From the NCBI RefSeq assembly GCF_011751885.2, contig NZ_CP061771.1, positions 1,736,001 through 1,800,000 on the forward strand: a DNA stretch of 64,000 bases. Direction: 5' to 3'. Origin of the DNA: Salinibacterium sp. ZJ450 (lineage in GTDB: Bacteria > Actinomycetota > Actinomycetes > Actinomycetales > Microbacteriaceae). A program made the translations under genes and the position numbers. The notes below the pieces were generated by a model, which was not told the DNA's origin, did not search any database, and worked only from the letters and a program-made list of their open reading frames with translations. Positions 1-9,141 of the stretch are shown piece after piece; positions within the stretch are counted from its first letter, which is position 1, and the number at the start of each line of letters is the position of its first letter.

Positions 1-300
1 CGGGCCGTATGCCAGGTGCGGCGGGGCGACCAGCTGGCGGCGTCCGCCGACCTTCATGCCGGGAATGCCCTCCTGCCAACCCTTGATCAGGCCTGCGAGC
101 GGGAAGCTGATCGACTGGCCACGGTTCCAGCTGGAGTCGAACTCCTCGCCGGTTTCGAAGTCGACGCCGACGTAGTGCACGTCAACGGTGGCGCCGGGGG
201 TGGCCTCGGCGCCGTCGCCGATCTCGATGTCGGTGATCACGAGTTCGGTGGGCTCGGGGCCCTCGATGAAGTCGATCTCAGGCTTGGTCTTGTTCGTCAT
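1..300 (-). CDS. FKBP-type peptidyl-prolyl cis-trans isomerase (3' end outside window)
   Basis: Reading leftward from the ATG at 298-300 gives 100 codons with no stop, so the C-terminus lies beyond position 1. The protein starts MTNKTKPEIDFIEGPEP and then shows the FKBP core: VDVHYVGVDFETGEEFDSSW, followed by PLAGLIKGWQEGIPGMKVGG and the start of the LVAPPHLAYG segment. These are the usual active-site strands and loop of FK506-binding prolyl isomerases. No signal peptide is present, so the enzyme is probably cytoplasmic and acts on proline bonds during protein folding. A GGATTG stretch about 6 bases before the ATG is a modest ribosome binding site. It lies 62 bases downstream of the rpe stop on the same strand. 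Confidence 0.93.
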   Translation of the reverse strand, partial: MTNKTKPEIDFIEGPEPTELVITDIEIGDGAEATPGATVDVHYVGVDFETGEEFDSSWNRGQSISFPLAGLIKGWQEGIPGMKVGGRRQLVAPPHLAYGP

Positions 301-362
301 GGGTTCAATCCAATCAAAGGGTTCTGGTCGGTGTCGGTACGGATGAGTTCGTGGGTCGGAAA

Positions 363-1025
363 TCAGTGGGTGTGGCGTGCGGCTTCGGCCCGCAGCGCGG
401 CGATGTTGTCGGTCGGGTCGCCGCCGGTGTACACGCTCGAGCCTGCCACGAAGGTGTTGGCGCCCGCGTCGGCGGCGATGCCGATGGTGTCGAGGCTCAC
501 TCCCCCGTCGACCTGCAGCCACACGCCGAGCCCCTGCCGGTTCACCGCGTCGCGCAGCGCGGTCAGTTTCGGCATGGTCTCCGGCATGAACGACTGGCCA
601 CCGAATCCGGGTTCGACGGTCATCACCAGCACCTGGTCGAACTCCGGCAGCAGGTCGAGGTAGGGCTCGATGGGGGTGCCGGGCTTCACCGCGATGCCGG
701 CGCGTGCGCCGATCTGCCGCAGTCGGCGGGCAACGGCCACCGGGTCGGTGGCGGCCTCCACGTGGAAGGTCACAGAGTATGCGCCCAGTTCCGCGTAGCC
801 GGGCGCCCAACGGTCGACATCCGAGATCATCAGGTGCACGTCGAGCGGAATCGGCGAGACATCCTGGATGCGACCGACCATCTGCGGGCCGAACGTGAGG
901 TTCGGCACGAAGTGGTTGTCCATCACGTCCACGTGCACCAGATCAGCGGAGCTGATGCGCTGCAGGTCGTGTTCGAGGTTGACGAAATCGGCGGCGAGAA
1001 TGCTGGGGTTGATCCGAACGGGCAC
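363..1025 (-). CDS. rpe: Ribulose-phosphate 3-epimerase
   Basis: The 220-residue length matches the family. Rpe interconverts ribulose 5-phosphate and xylulose 5-phosphate in the pentose phosphate pathway. The N-terminal INPSILAADF strand, HVDVMD (about residues 31-36, with metal/catalytic Asp33 and Asp36), DVHLMI (His64) and VEPGFGGQSF (second catalytic Asp/phosphate loop region) are all visible. The start is GTG at 1023-1025 and overlaps the rsmB stop by one base (TAGTG), implying translational coupling. It is the last enzyme of the rsmB-side gene series before the FKBP gene. Confidence 0.97.
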   Translation of the reverse strand: MPVRINPSILAADFVNLEHDLQRISSADLVHVDVMDNHFVPNLTFGPQMVGRIQDVSPIPLDVHLMISDVDRWAPGYAELGAYSVTFHVEAATDPVAVARRLRQIGARAGIAVKPGTPIEPYLDLLPEFDQVLVMTVEPGFGGQSFMPETMPKLTALRDAVNRQGLGVWLQVDGGVSLDTIGIAADAGANTFVAGSSVYTGGDPTDNIAALRAEAARHTH

Positions 1026-2476
1026 TAGCCAACCTTACTGAGCAGCTGGATGAACATGGCGTCAGTGCCGTGCCGGTGCGGCCACAGCTGCACGTGATCG
1101 GCGTCCGGCAGATCGAGCTGTTCGGTGGTGACCCCGTCGAGTACGGCACCGGTGTTCAGCTTCACGACGGAGCCGCCGGCCTTCTTCACCGCGGCGTCGA
1201 CGATCAGGCGGGTCTCGCCGACGTGCGGCGAGCAGGTGACGTAGGCGAGGATGCCGCCGGGCTTCAGCGCGTCGAGGGCGGAGCTCAGGAGCTCCTCCTG
1301 CAGGCGAGTCAGCTGCCCGACATCCTTCGGCTGCTTGCGCCAGCGGGCCTCCGGCCGGCGGCGCAGCGCACCGAGTCCGGTGCAGGGGGCGTCCAGCAGG
1401 ATCCGGTCGAAGCTGTTCGGGTGCTCGGCCCCGGTCATCGTGCCATCCTGCTCCCACACCTCGATCGCCGGGTGGAACACGGCCAGGGCGTTCCGCACCA
1501 GCTGAGCGCGAGCGGGCACGATCTCATTGGCGATGAGGGTGGCGCCGCCGTTTCGGGCCTCCGCGGCGAGCAGGGCGGCCTTTCCGCCTGGGCCGGCGCA
1601 CAGGTCGAGCCAGCGCTCTCCCGCCTCGATCGGACGCGCCCGGCTGAGCGCGAGCGCTGCCAGTTGGGAGCCCTCGTCCTGCACCCTGGCACGGCCGGCG
1701 GAGACGGCCGGGAGCCCGGACGGGTCGCCGCCGTGCAGGGTGGCGCCCACCGGGGAGAACCCGGCGGGGTCGGCGCCCTGCAGCTCGTCGGTGTTGGCGA
1801 GGCCGGGCAGGGCGGCGATGCCCACGCGCGGGGCGGCGTTGTCGGACTCGAGCAGCGCGACCAGCTCGTTCTCGCGCCCTTCGGCGGTGAGCGCCTGGCG
1901 GAACGCCCGCACGATCCACACCGGGTGCGAGTGCTCGATCGACAGGCGTTCGTCATCCGTGGTCGCCGTCGCGATCGCGCGCCGCTGCCATTCGGCGGGG
2001 TCGGTGCGGGTGATGGTGCGCAGCACCCCGTTCACGAACCCGGTGGCCGAGCGGGAGCCGACCGACCGGGCCAGCGATACGGCTTCGTCGACGGCGGCGT
2101 GCTGGGCGGTGCGCATCGACAGCAGTTGGTGGGTGGCGAGTCGTAGCACGTCGAGGATCGGCGGGTCGATCTGGTCGACGGCGCGGCCGGCGGCGATCGC
2201 GATGACGGCGTCGTAGTAGCCCTGTCGGCGCAGGGTGCCGTAGGTGAGTTCGGTGGCCAGTGCCGCGTCCGCGGTGCTGAGCGCGGCCCGGCTCATCCGC
2301 ACCGGCAGCAGCAGGTTGGCGTACGCGTCGGAATCGCGCACGGCGGCGATCACGTCGTATGCCACCTGACGGGCCGGCTGGACGCGGCCGCCCTGAGCGC
2401 CGCGCTGGGTGCTGCCCTGACGGGTGCCTGCCCGGCTGCCTCCCCGGCTGCCCGATTCGTTCTGTGCGGCGTTCAT
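1025..2476 (-). CDS. rsmB: 16S rRNA (cytosine-C5) methyltransferase, RsmB/NOP family
   Basis: This enzyme transfers a methyl group from SAM to C5 of a cytosine in 16S rRNA. The 483-residue protein has an RNA-binding NusB-like N-terminal domain (about residues 30-170, containing the ELTYGTLRRQGYYD segment) followed by the methyltransferase domain. It shows the SAM-binding LDLCAGPGGKAALLA, DAPCTGLG (Cys about 365) and YVTCSPHVGET (Cys about 415, the nucleophile region). I chose the ATG at 2474-2476 because it overlaps the fmt stop as ATGA; the open frame runs further upstream, but those residues come from fmt antisense-like low-complexity sequence. Residues after the start are glycine, arginine and serine rich. 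It follows fmt, as in mycobacteria. Confidence 0.95.
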   Translation of the reverse strand: MNAAQNESGSRGGSRAGTRQGSTQRGAQGGRVQPARQVAYDVIAAVRDSDAYANLLLPVRMSRAALSTADAALATELTYGTLRRQGYYDAVIAIAAGRAVDQIDPPILDVLRLATHQLLSMRTAQHAAVDEAVSLARSVGSRSATGFVNGVLRTITRTDPAEWQRRAIATATTDDERLSIEHSHPVWIVRAFRQALTAEGRENELVALLESDNAAPRVGIAALPGLANTDELQGADPAGFSPVGATLHGGDPSGLPAVSAGRARVQDEGSQLAALALSRARPIEAGERWLDLCAGPGGKAALLAAEARNGGATLIANEIVPARAQLVRNALAVFHPAIEVWEQDGTMTGAEHPNSFDRILLDAPCTGLGALRRRPEARWRKQPKDVGQLTRLQEELLSSALDALKPGGILAYVTCSPHVGETRLIVDAAVKKAGGSVVKLNTGAVLDGVTTEQLDLPDADHVQLWPHRHGTDAMFIQLLSKVG

Positions 2477-3429
2477 CGTGCGTCTTCCGTCTGGGTGCTG
2501 GTGCTGTTGCTGCGAGTGCTGGCGTGCACCCGGCCGCGCCACCAGTCGGCGGCGGCCATCGGCTTCTTGCCTGCGGGTTGCACCGTGACCAGTTCCATCG
2601 GGCGGTCTGCGGTGCCGATCAGCACGCGTTTGCCGACCAGTTCGAGCTGGCCGGGTTCGATCGGCAGGGCGTCGTGGGTGAGGGCGGCTTCGAGGATCTT
2701 CAGGCGAGCGCCATCCAGATCGGTGAAGGCGCCGGGTTCCGGGGTAACCCCGCGCAGCCGGTTGTAGATGCTCTGCGCGTCGAACGTCCAGTCCAGGCGT
2801 CCGTCGTCCAGGGTCAGCTTCGGGGCGAGGGTGACGTCGCCGGTCTGCGGTTCGGCGCGGGCCGTGCCGTCGGCCAGGGCGTCCACCACGTTGGCGAGCA
2901 GGCCGGCGCCGGCCTGCGACAGCGATTCGAGCAGGTGCCCGGCGGTCTCATGGCGTCCGATCGCCTGGGTGAACTGGCCGAAGCCGGCCCCGGCGTCGAG
3001 TTGCTCGACCAGTTGGAAGACCGTCGCCCCGGTGATGTCGTCTCCGGCGATGATGGCGTGCTGCACCGGCGCGGCTCCCCGCCAGCGGGGCAGCAGGGAG
3101 AAGTGCAGGTTGATCCAGCCCAGGCGCGGCGCGCTGAGCAGTGGCTCGCGCACGAGGCCGCCGTAGGCGACGATGACGCCCAGGTCGGCGTCGAGCGCGG
3201 TGATCGCGTCTGCGGCGTCGCCGGCCAGCCGGTTGGTCTTGATCACGGGCAGGCCGAGTTCGTCGGCCGCCTGCGCCACCGCGGTGGGAGTCAGCACGCG
3301 CTTGCGCCCCCGCGGGGAGTCTTCACGGGTGACAACGGCCACGATCTGGTGGGCACTTCCGGCCAGCAGGTGCAGGCTGGGAACCGCCGCTGCTGGGCTG
3401 CCGGCAAACACGATTCGCAACGGGGTCAT
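2473..3429 (-). CDS. fmt: Methionyl-tRNA formyltransferase
   Basis: Fmt formylates initiator Met-tRNA using 10-formyl-THF, allowing initiation with fMet. The 318-residue protein has IVFAGSPAAAVPSL at the N-terminus, the catalytic INLHFSLLPRWRGAAP segment (Asn107, His109), and LDAGAGF carrying the third catalytic Asp (about 145). A C-terminal OB-like tRNA-binding domain follows and ends in a Ser/Thr-rich tail. Its TGA stop overlaps the rsmB ATG (ATGA). It sits 27 bases after priA, the order priA-fmt-rsmB-rpe being conserved in actinobacteria. Confidence 0.97.
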   Translation of the reverse strand: MTPLRIVFAGSPAAAVPSLHLLAGSAHQIVAVVTREDSPRGRKRVLTPTAVAQAADELGLPVIKTNRLAGDAADAITALDADLGVIVAYGGLVREPLLSAPRLGWINLHFSLLPRWRGAAPVQHAIIAGDDITGATVFQLVEQLDAGAGFGQFTQAIGRHETAGHLLESLSQAGAGLLANVVDALADGTARAEPQTGDVTLAPKLTLDDGRLDWTFDAQSIYNRLRGVTPEPGAFTDLDGARLKILEAALTHDALPIEPGQLELVGKRVLIGTADRPMELVTVQPAGKKPMAAADWWRGRVHASTRSNSTSTQTEDAR

Positions 3430-3456
3430 GCGTCAATTCTCGCCGATCGGCGGGCG

Positions 3457-5433
3457 CTACTGCTCCGCGAACGGTTCACTGTCGTCGAAGCGCACCCGGA
3501 ACGGGGGTTTCATCGGCCCCCTGCCGCCCTTGCCGGCGGCCGCCCTGCGCCGATTCGCGGCGGCGCGCACCACCTCGGAGCGCAGGGTCGCCGCCACCGT
3601 TGCACCCGCGCTGTAGTCGAACCGCACGATCGCGCGGGCCATGCCCTCGTCGGTCTCCACCGGCCCGAGCACATCGACGCCGGGGCTGGCGCCCTGGGTG
3701 GCTTCGACGGCGGTGGCCACGGCATCGGTCGCTCCGGTGACGGTCGCCACCCGGATCGCCGGCGGGAAGCGCAACCGCCGCCGGTCGGCGAGTTCCGCCC
3801 GCGCGTAGTCGGCGAGCCGCCAGGTGGCCATCGCGGAGGCGAGCGCGCCGCCCACGCCGACGAGCACGGTCGGGGCGCCGGGCGCGGCCAGCGCGGCGGC
3901 ATTCGCCCACCAGCGCAGGCAGTCCTCGCCCACGCGCAGGCTCTCCCTCGCCACCATCCGTTCCCCGTCGAGCAGCAGCACAGCCTGATAACCGCCGGCG
4001 GCGAGGGGTTCGGCGCCGCGGGTGGCGACGACGAGCGCCGGCTTACCGGGCACCTCTTGCACCGGATGGTCGCCGTCGGCGATGATCACCCGCACCCCGG
4101 GGAAGGCGCGGCCGAGGTCTTCGGCGGTGCGCGCGGATCCTGAGCCGACCAGCCGGAATCGCCGCCCCTCGCAGAGCGAGCATGCCCAGTCCACGGCCAG
4201 GGCACCGCACCAGGTGCACGCCGGGGTCGAGGTCGATGACGCCATGCTGAGCGGGCCTTCGCAGCGATTGCAACGGGCGGTCTGTCGACAGGACTCGCAG
4301 GCTACCCGCGGGGCGTAGCCGGGCCGCGCGACCTGCACCAGCACCGGACCGGAATCCAGCGCCTGCCGCGCCGCCTGCCACGCGGATGACGGGATGCGCG
4401 CCTGCGCCGCCAGCCGATCGGTTGAGGTCTGCTGCGCGGTGGGGATGACCTTCGGCGAGACGATGCGGGCGGGCGAGATCGACGTCAGCCAGCCCACCTC
4501 GACCAGTCGTTCCACCTCGGTGCTGCGGGAATGACCGAGAAACAGCAGCGCGCTGCCCTGCTGTTCCTGCCGGATCAGAGCCACGTCGCGGGTGTGCGCG
4601 TACGGGGCGTGCGGTTCGGCGTGCAGCGGGTCGCCGTCATCCCACAGGGCGATGAGGCCGAGGCTCGCCGCGGGCGCGTACACCGCCGACCGGTTGCCGA
4701 CGATCGCGAGCGGCTCGTCGCCGAGGCAGCGAAGCAGCGCGCGGTAGCGATCGGGGTTCGACTGCCGGGCATCCAGCCGCACGATCCGATCCGCGGGTAG
4801 CACCGCCGCGAGGGCGGCTTCGAGCTGGTCCTGGTCGCGGTAGTCGGGGACGGCGAGGATCGCGGATGCGCCGCCTGCCACCGTCGTCGCGGCGGCGGCG
4901 GCCATGGTGACCGCCCAGTGGCCGACCCAGCGATCCGGGGTCACCGGCACGACGCGCGGGATGGCGTCGACGGCGGCCCGGCGGCAGCCGGCCAGCACTT
5001 CGGTCAAGTCGTCGCCGTAGCCAGAGAGCGGGGCCGGAAGCGCCGGGCTGAGTCGGGCGAGCGGATCCCGCGCGAGCCACGCCTTCTCGACCCGCACCTG
5101 GCGGGTCGGCACAGCGACGCGGATGACATCGCTCGCCGTGCCGGCTGCCCGGGTGGCGACCGTGCGGGCCAGGGTCCAGATCTCCGGAGCCAGCACGGGC
5201 ACCGCCGACACGACAGCGTCGATGTCGCTCAGCGTGCCCTCGTAGTCGACGGAGTCGGTGAGCTCGATGATGAAGCCGTCGGCGATCCGGCCGGCGCTGC
5301 GCAGCGGCACGCGCACGCGCACCCCTGGCTGGGCCCCGGTCAGCAGCTCGTCGGGGATCCGGTAGTCGAAGAGTCGATCGAGCTGCGGGAGCGGCGAATC
5401 GATGAGCACCCTGGCGATGGATGCTGCTGGCAT
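3457..5433 (-). CDS. priA: Primosomal protein N' (PriA), helicase motifs degenerate
   Basis: The 658-residue protein aligns with PriA along its length: an N-terminal DNA-binding domain (ARVLIDSPLPQLDRLFDYR) and the zinc-binding region with paired cysteines (CESCRQTARCNRCEG, then CTWC and CSLCEG). PriA restarts replication at stalled forks. I do not see a Walker A GxGKT in the place expected (TTVAGGASAILAVPDYRD), and the Walker B position reads LWDDGD rather than DEEH. The protein is therefore probably not an active ATP-driven helicase. That is typical of actinobacterial PriA and suggests a structural or loading role. Start ATG at 5431-5433, two bases after the metK stop. Confidence 0.93.
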   Translation of the reverse strand: MPAASIARVLIDSPLPQLDRLFDYRIPDELLTGAQPGVRVRVPLRSAGRIADGFIIELTDSVDYEGTLSDIDAVVSAVPVLAPEIWTLARTVATRAAGTASDVIRVAVPTRQVRVEKAWLARDPLARLSPALPAPLSGYGDDLTEVLAGCRRAAVDAIPRVVPVTPDRWVGHWAVTMAAAAATTVAGGASAILAVPDYRDQDQLEAALAAVLPADRIVRLDARQSNPDRYRALLRCLGDEPLAIVGNRSAVYAPAASLGLIALWDDGDPLHAEPHAPYAHTRDVALIRQEQQGSALLFLGHSRSTEVERLVEVGWLTSISPARIVSPKVIPTAQQTSTDRLAAQARIPSSAWQAARQALDSGPVLVQVARPGYAPRVACESCRQTARCNRCEGPLSMASSTSTPACTWCGALAVDWACSLCEGRRFRLVGSGSARTAEDLGRAFPGVRVIIADGDHPVQEVPGKPALVVATRGAEPLAAGGYQAVLLLDGERMVARESLRVGEDCLRWWANAAALAAPGAPTVLVGVGGALASAMATWRLADYARAELADRRRLRFPPAIRVATVTGATDAVATAVEATQGASPGVDVLGPVETDEGMARAIVRFDYSAGATVAATLRSEVVRAAANRRRAAAGKGGRGPMKPPFRVRFDDSEPFAEQ

Positions 5434-5435
5434 CG

Positions 5436-6632
5436 CTAAAGCTTTGCTGCGGAGCGCAAGTCGTCGACCTTGTCGAGCTTTTCCCAGGTGAAGTCGGGAA
5501 GCTCGCGGCCGAAGTGGCCGTAGGTGGCCGTCTGCGCGTAGATCGGGCGAAGCAGGTCGAGTTCGCGGATGATCGCGGCCGGGCGCAGGTCGAAGACCTC
5601 CCGGATCGCGTCGATGATCGTCTCGTCACTGACATGCCCGGTGCCGAAGGTCTCCACGTACAGGCCGACCGGTGACGCCTTGCCGATCGCGTAGGCGACC
5701 TGCACCTCGAGGCGCTCGGCGAAGCCTGCGGCCACCGCGTTCTTGGCGACCCAGCGCATCGCGTACGCGGCCGACCGGTCCACCTTCGACGGGTCTTTGC
5801 CGCTGAACGCTCCCCCGCCGTGGCGGGCAGCGCCGCCGTAGGTGTCGACGATGATCTTGCGGCCGGTGAGCCCGGCGTCGCCCTGCGGGCCGCCGATCTC
5901 GAACCGACCGGTGGGGTTGACCAGGATGCGTGCCTGGGCAGAGTCGAGGCCGACCCGTTCCAGCACCGGACGGATCACGAGCTCCTCGACCTCCTCGCGC
6001 AACTGCGGGGTGGAGATCAGCGGAGAGTGCTGCGTGGAGAGCACCACGGTCTCCACCGTCTTCGGCTTGTCGCCGTCATAGCCGATGGTGACCTGGGTCT
6101 TGCCGTCTGGCCGCAGGTAGTCGACGACGCCGCTCTTGCGCACCTCGGCGAGCCGCTCGGACATGCGGTGGGCGAGCCAGATCGGGATCGGCATCAGCTC
6201 GGGGGTCTCGGTGGTGGCGAACCCGAACATGATGCCCTGGTCGCCGGCGCCCTGCCGGTCTTCCTCGTCGATCGAGGCCTCTTCGCGGGACTCGAACGCG
6301 TCGTCGACGCCCTGCGCGATGTCGGGCGACTGGCCGCCGATCGACACGGTCACGCCGCAGGAGCGGCCGTCGAACCAGACGTCTGACGAGGTGTAGCCGA
6401 TGTCGGTGATCCGCTTGCGCACGATGCCGGGGATGTCGACGTAGCCCTCGGTGGTGACCTCTCCGGCGACATGCACGAGGCCGGTGGTGACGAGCGTCTC
6501 GACCGCGACACGGCTCTTCGGGTCGGCTGCGAGCAGGGCGTCGAGGATGCTGTCGGACACCTGATCACAGATCTTGTCTGGGTGACCTTCGGTCACAGAC
6601 TCTGAAGTGAAAAGGCGCAGGGGCGTGCTCAT
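5436..6632 (-). CDS. metK: S-adenosylmethionine synthetase
   Basis: MetK makes SAM from methionine and ATP. The 398-residue protein begins [20 protein letters not shown], the family signature with the ATP-binding His. It also contains [17 protein letters not shown], the [16 protein letters not shown] hexapeptide region, and [19 protein letters not shown], the phosphate loop. An in-frame extension of 60 codons upstream is rejected because homologues start here and AGGATC lies in good position before this ATG. It sits between coaBC (53-base gap) and priA (2-base gap). No SAM riboswitch is visible; the gene is internal to a long co-oriented series. Confidence 0.98.
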   Translation of the reverse strand: MSTPLRLFTSESVTEGHPDKICDQVSDSILDALLAADPKSRVAVETLVTTGLVHVAGEVTTEGYVDIPGIVRKRITDIGYTSSDVWFDGRSCGVTVSIGGQSPDIAQGVDDAFESREEASIDEEDRQGAGDQGIMFGFATTETPELMPIPIWLAHRMSERLAEVRKSGVVDYLRPDGKTQVTIGYDGDKPKTVETVVLSTQHSPLISTPQLREEVEELVIRPVLERVGLDSAQARILVNPTGRFEIGGPQGDAGLTGRKIIVDTYGGAARHGGGAFSGKDPSKVDRSAAYAMRWVAKNAVAAGFAERLEVQVAYAIGKASPVGLYVETFGTGHVSDETIIDAIREVFDLRPAAIIRELDLLRPIYAQTATYGHFGRELPDFTWEKLDKVDDLRSAAKL

Positions 6633-6685
6633 AGGGATCCTGTCGTGGATTGTGCTCGTGGTTCGTGAAGCAGACGGCTTCTGTC

Positions 6686-7900
6686 TCAGGCCAGTAGGTC
6701 GAGGATACGGTCGGCCACCGACGCCTTGGAGCCTTCGGCTTCGCTCACTATAACGCCAGTGGAATCGAGGATGATGATGGCGTTGGTCTCGGTGCCGAAG
6801 CCCTCGGTCCACCCGACCCTGTTGACGACCAGATAGTCACTGCCCTTGCGCGCCACCTTCGCGCGGCCGAGGGCGAGCAGGGCATCGCGGTCTGGTTCGG
6901 TCTCGGCCGCGAAGCCGATCACCACCTGCCCGTCGCGCCGGTTCTCGACCACACCGCGGAGGATGTCTGGGTTCTGCACCAGGGTGAGGGTCAGCGTGTC
7001 GCCCTGCTGTTCCTTCTTGATCTTCGCGTCGACGATCGCCTCTGGGCGGTAGTCGGCGACGGCGGCCGCCATGATCACCGTGTCGGCGGTTTCGGCGGCG
7101 GCGGTCACGGCAGCCTGCAACTCCAGCGCGGTGCCGACGCTCACCACCTCGAGCGTGTCGGGGGCGAGGATGTCGAGGTTCGCGGCGATCAGGGTCACGG
7201 TCGCGCCGCGGGCAACTGCTGCCTCGGCGATGGCGACGCCCTGCCGGCCGCTGGAGCGGTTGCCGATGTAGCGCACAGGGTCGAGCGGTTCGCGGGTGCC
7301 GCCCGCGGTGACCAGGATGCGCCGCCCGGCGAGATCCTGCGGGGTGATGGCGCGAAGGGCGGCGGCGACGATGTCGTCCGGCTCGCTCATCCGGCCGGGG
7401 CCGGAGTCTGCTCCGGTGAGCTGACCGGATGCGGGACCTACGACGGTGATGCCGCGGGCGCGCAGCGTGTCCAGGTTCGCGCGGGTGGCGGGGTTCTGCC
7501 ACATCTCGGTGTGCATCGCCGGGGCGACCACCACCGGAGCGGTGGACGCGAGGATGGTGTTGCCGAGCAGGTCGTCGGCAAGCCCCGCGGCCAGCTTCGC
7601 GAGCGAGTTGGCCGTGGCCGGAGCCACCACGATGAGGTCGGCGCGCTGCCCGATCATCACATGCCGAACCTCGGCGACACCGTCGAACAGGCTGGTGTGC
7701 ACCGGGTTGCGGCTGATGGCCTCGAGGGTGGGGCGGCCGACGAACCGCAGGGCGGCCTCGGTGGCGACCACCTGCACGGTGTGCCCGGCAAGCACAAACG
7801 CCCGCACGACACCGACCGCTTTGTACGCGGCGATTCCGCCGGTGATACCGACGACGATGTTCAGCGGGCGCTGGTGGGTCTGGTCAGACTCTGTGCTCAC
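6686..7900 (-). CDS. coaBC: Bifunctional phosphopantothenoylcysteine synthetase/decarboxylase
   Basis: The enzyme performs two steps of coenzyme A synthesis: it couples cysteine to 4'-phosphopantothenate (CoaB) and decarboxylates the product (CoaC). The 404-residue protein has the FMN-dependent decarboxylase first ([12 protein letters not shown] near residue 18, [12 protein letters not shown] with the catalytic His, GRMSEPDDI loop). The synthetase domain follows from about residue 190 ([20 protein letters not shown], then [10 protein letters not shown] and KIKK). The start is GTG at 7898-7900, 15 bases after the rpoZ stop. The rpoZ-coaBC-metK order matches mycobacterial Rv1390-Rv1392. Confidence 0.97.
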   Translation of the reverse strand: MSTESDQTHQRPLNIVVGITGGIAAYKAVGVVRAFVLAGHTVQVVATEAALRFVGRPTLEAISRNPVHTSLFDGVAEVRHVMIGQRADLIVVAPATANSLAKLAAGLADDLLGNTILASTAPVVVAPAMHTEMWQNPATRANLDTLRARGITVVGPASGQLTGADSGPGRMSEPDDIVAAALRAITPQDLAGRRILVTAGGTREPLDPVRYIGNRSSGRQGVAIAEAAVARGATVTLIAANLDILAPDTLEVVSVGTALELQAAVTAAAETADTVIMAAAVADYRPEAIVDAKIKKEQQGDTLTLTLVQNPDILRGVVENRRDGQVVIGFAAETEPDRDALLALGRAKVARKGSDYLVVNRVGWTEGFGTETNAIIILDSTGVIVSEAEGSKASVADRILDLLA

Positions 7901-7915
7901 GGGCGTGGTGTCACG

Positions 7916-8173
7916 CTACTCGGCGAGCGGCTTGATCTCGAGCTTGTCCTCGTTGATCTCGTGCAGCGCAACCGACAGCGGCTTGTCGTCGATCGTGGAG
8001 TCGACGAGCGGTCCGACGTTGTCGAACAGCGAGCCCTCGTGCAGGTCGGCGTAGTAGTCGTTGATCTGGCGGGCGCGCTTGGACGCGAAGATGACCAGCG
8101 CGTACTTCGAGTCCACCTTGGTGAGCAGCTCGTCGATGGGCGGGTCGATGATGCCGGACAGCTTGTCAGCCAT
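7916..8173 (-). CDS. rpoZ: DNA-directed RNA polymerase omega subunit
   Basis: Omega is the small subunit that helps assemble the core polymerase by binding beta prime. The 85-residue protein contains [19 protein letters not shown] (the conserved helix) and ends in [20 protein letters not shown], the usual actinobacterial tail. Start ATG at 8171-8173 is preceded by AAGGAGTTCCC, a clear ribosome binding site. It lies 65 bases downstream of gmk on the same strand. The gmk-rpoZ adjacency is conserved across bacteria. Confidence 0.96.
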   Translation of the reverse strand: MADKLSGIIDPPIDELLTKVDSKYALVIFASKRARQINDYYADLHEGSLFDNVGPLVDSTIDDKPLSVALHEINEDKLEIKPLAE

Positions 8174-8238
8174 GGGAACTCCTTGTATCGGGGAACGTGC
8201 GCTTCGCCGCCGTTCACATAAAAATGCGTGCCGTCGGG

Positions 8239-9141
8239 TCAGTGTGATCCGGGCACTGTCAGCAATTCTACGACCTCCCGGGCGGCGCTGCTGACCTCGG
8301 CGTTCACGATCTTGTAATCGAACTCGTCCTGGGCGGCCAGTTCGACCTTGGCGGTCTCCAGCCGTCTGGCCTGTTCTGCGCTGTCTTCCGTGCCGCGGCC
8401 GATAAGCCGGCGCACCAGTTCATCCCAGGTCGGGGGCAGTAGGAACACCAGCACGGCCTCCGGCATCGCCTGGCGCACCTGACGGGCACCCTGGATGTCG
8501 ATCTCGAGCAGCACGCTGCTGCCGCCGGCCATCGCCTTATCGATCGGTGGGCGCGGGGTGCCGTACCGGTTGTGGTTGTGTACGGTGGCCCATTCCAGGA
8601 ACTCGCCGCGGGCGATCATGGCGTCGAACTCGTCGTCGCTGACGAAGTAGTAGTGCTCGCCCTCGACCTCGCCGGGGCGCGGTGACCGCGTGGTGGCGGA
8701 CACGCTCAGCAGCACCTGCGGGTAGTTCTCCCGGATGTAGGTGGAGACGGTGCCCTTGCCGACCGCGGTGGGTCCGGCGAGCACGACGAGTCGGCTGCTG
8801 GGCGCCTTGCCGGACTCGCGCTCCTGGATCCAGGCCCGCAGTTTCGCGCGCTGGCGCACGCCGAGTCCGCCGACCCGCTTGGACTGCGCGATGCCCAACT
8901 GCTCCATCACTCGGGCGGCGCGGGTCGGGCCGAGGGTCGGGATGCTGGTCAGCAACTCCCGCACGCGCAAGGTCGCCTCGGCGAATGGTGCCTCATCCGA
9001 CCAGGCCGTATCGAGCACGTCGACGGCACTGCGGGCGCGAGTGGCCACTGTATGCTTCACCGCGGCTCGCGCGCGCCGGGCGGCGACGGCCGCCTGGGCT
9101 GCGGCCACACGATCGACGTCGGGCGGATTCACGCGAGGCAC
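8239..9141 (-). CDS. gmk: Fusion of actinobacterial integration host factor (mIHF) with guanylate kinase
   Basis: At 300 residues this is about 100 longer than ordinary guanylate kinases. Residues 1 to about 108 resemble mIHF, the actinobacterial nucleoid protein encoded by a separate gene directly before gmk in mycobacteria: [13 protein letters not shown], then a helix-two-turn-helix-like [20 protein letters not shown] and [14 protein letters not shown]. The kinase follows: P-loop GPTAVGKGT (123-131), [20 protein letters not shown] (GMP binding) and [13 protein letters not shown]. There is no stop or frameshift between the parts. Start GTG at 9139-9141 overlaps pyrF by 13 bases. The kinase phosphorylates GMP to GDP; the fused DNA-binding half may place it on the nucleoid, but that is inference. 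Confidence 0.95.
   Translation of the reverse strand: MPRVNPPDVDRVAAAQAAVAARRARAAVKHTVATRARSAVDVLDTAWSDEAPFAEATLRVRELLTSIPTLGPTRAARVMEQLGIAQSKRVGGLGVRQRAKLRAWIQERESGKAPSSRLVVLAGPTAVGKGTVSTYIRENYPQVLLSVSATTRSPRPGEVEGEHYYFVSDDEFDAMIARGEFLEWATVHNHNRYGTPRPPIDKAMAGGSSVLLEIDIQGARQVRQAMPEAVLVFLLPPTWDELVRRLIGRGTEDSAEQARRLETAKVELAAQDEFDYKIVNAEVSSAAREVVELLTVPGSH

Noticed and set aside
2359-4143. 594-codon plus-strand open frame opposite fmt and priA
   Set aside because: It lies antisense to two recognised genes, is rich in Arg/Gly/Ala without any family resemblance, and is the usual high-GC shadow frame. The same applies to the other long frames opposite carA-carB, alaS and thrS.
6633-6685. SAM riboswitch in front of metK
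   Set aside because: The gap is only 53 bases and contains no recognisable SAM-binding core. metK is internal to a co-oriented series.
6633-6812. 60-codon upstream extension of metK
   Set aside because: Sequence before MSTPLRLF has no resemblance to MetK and lies in the metK-coaBC gap and coaBC tail. A good ribosome binding site supports the later ATG.
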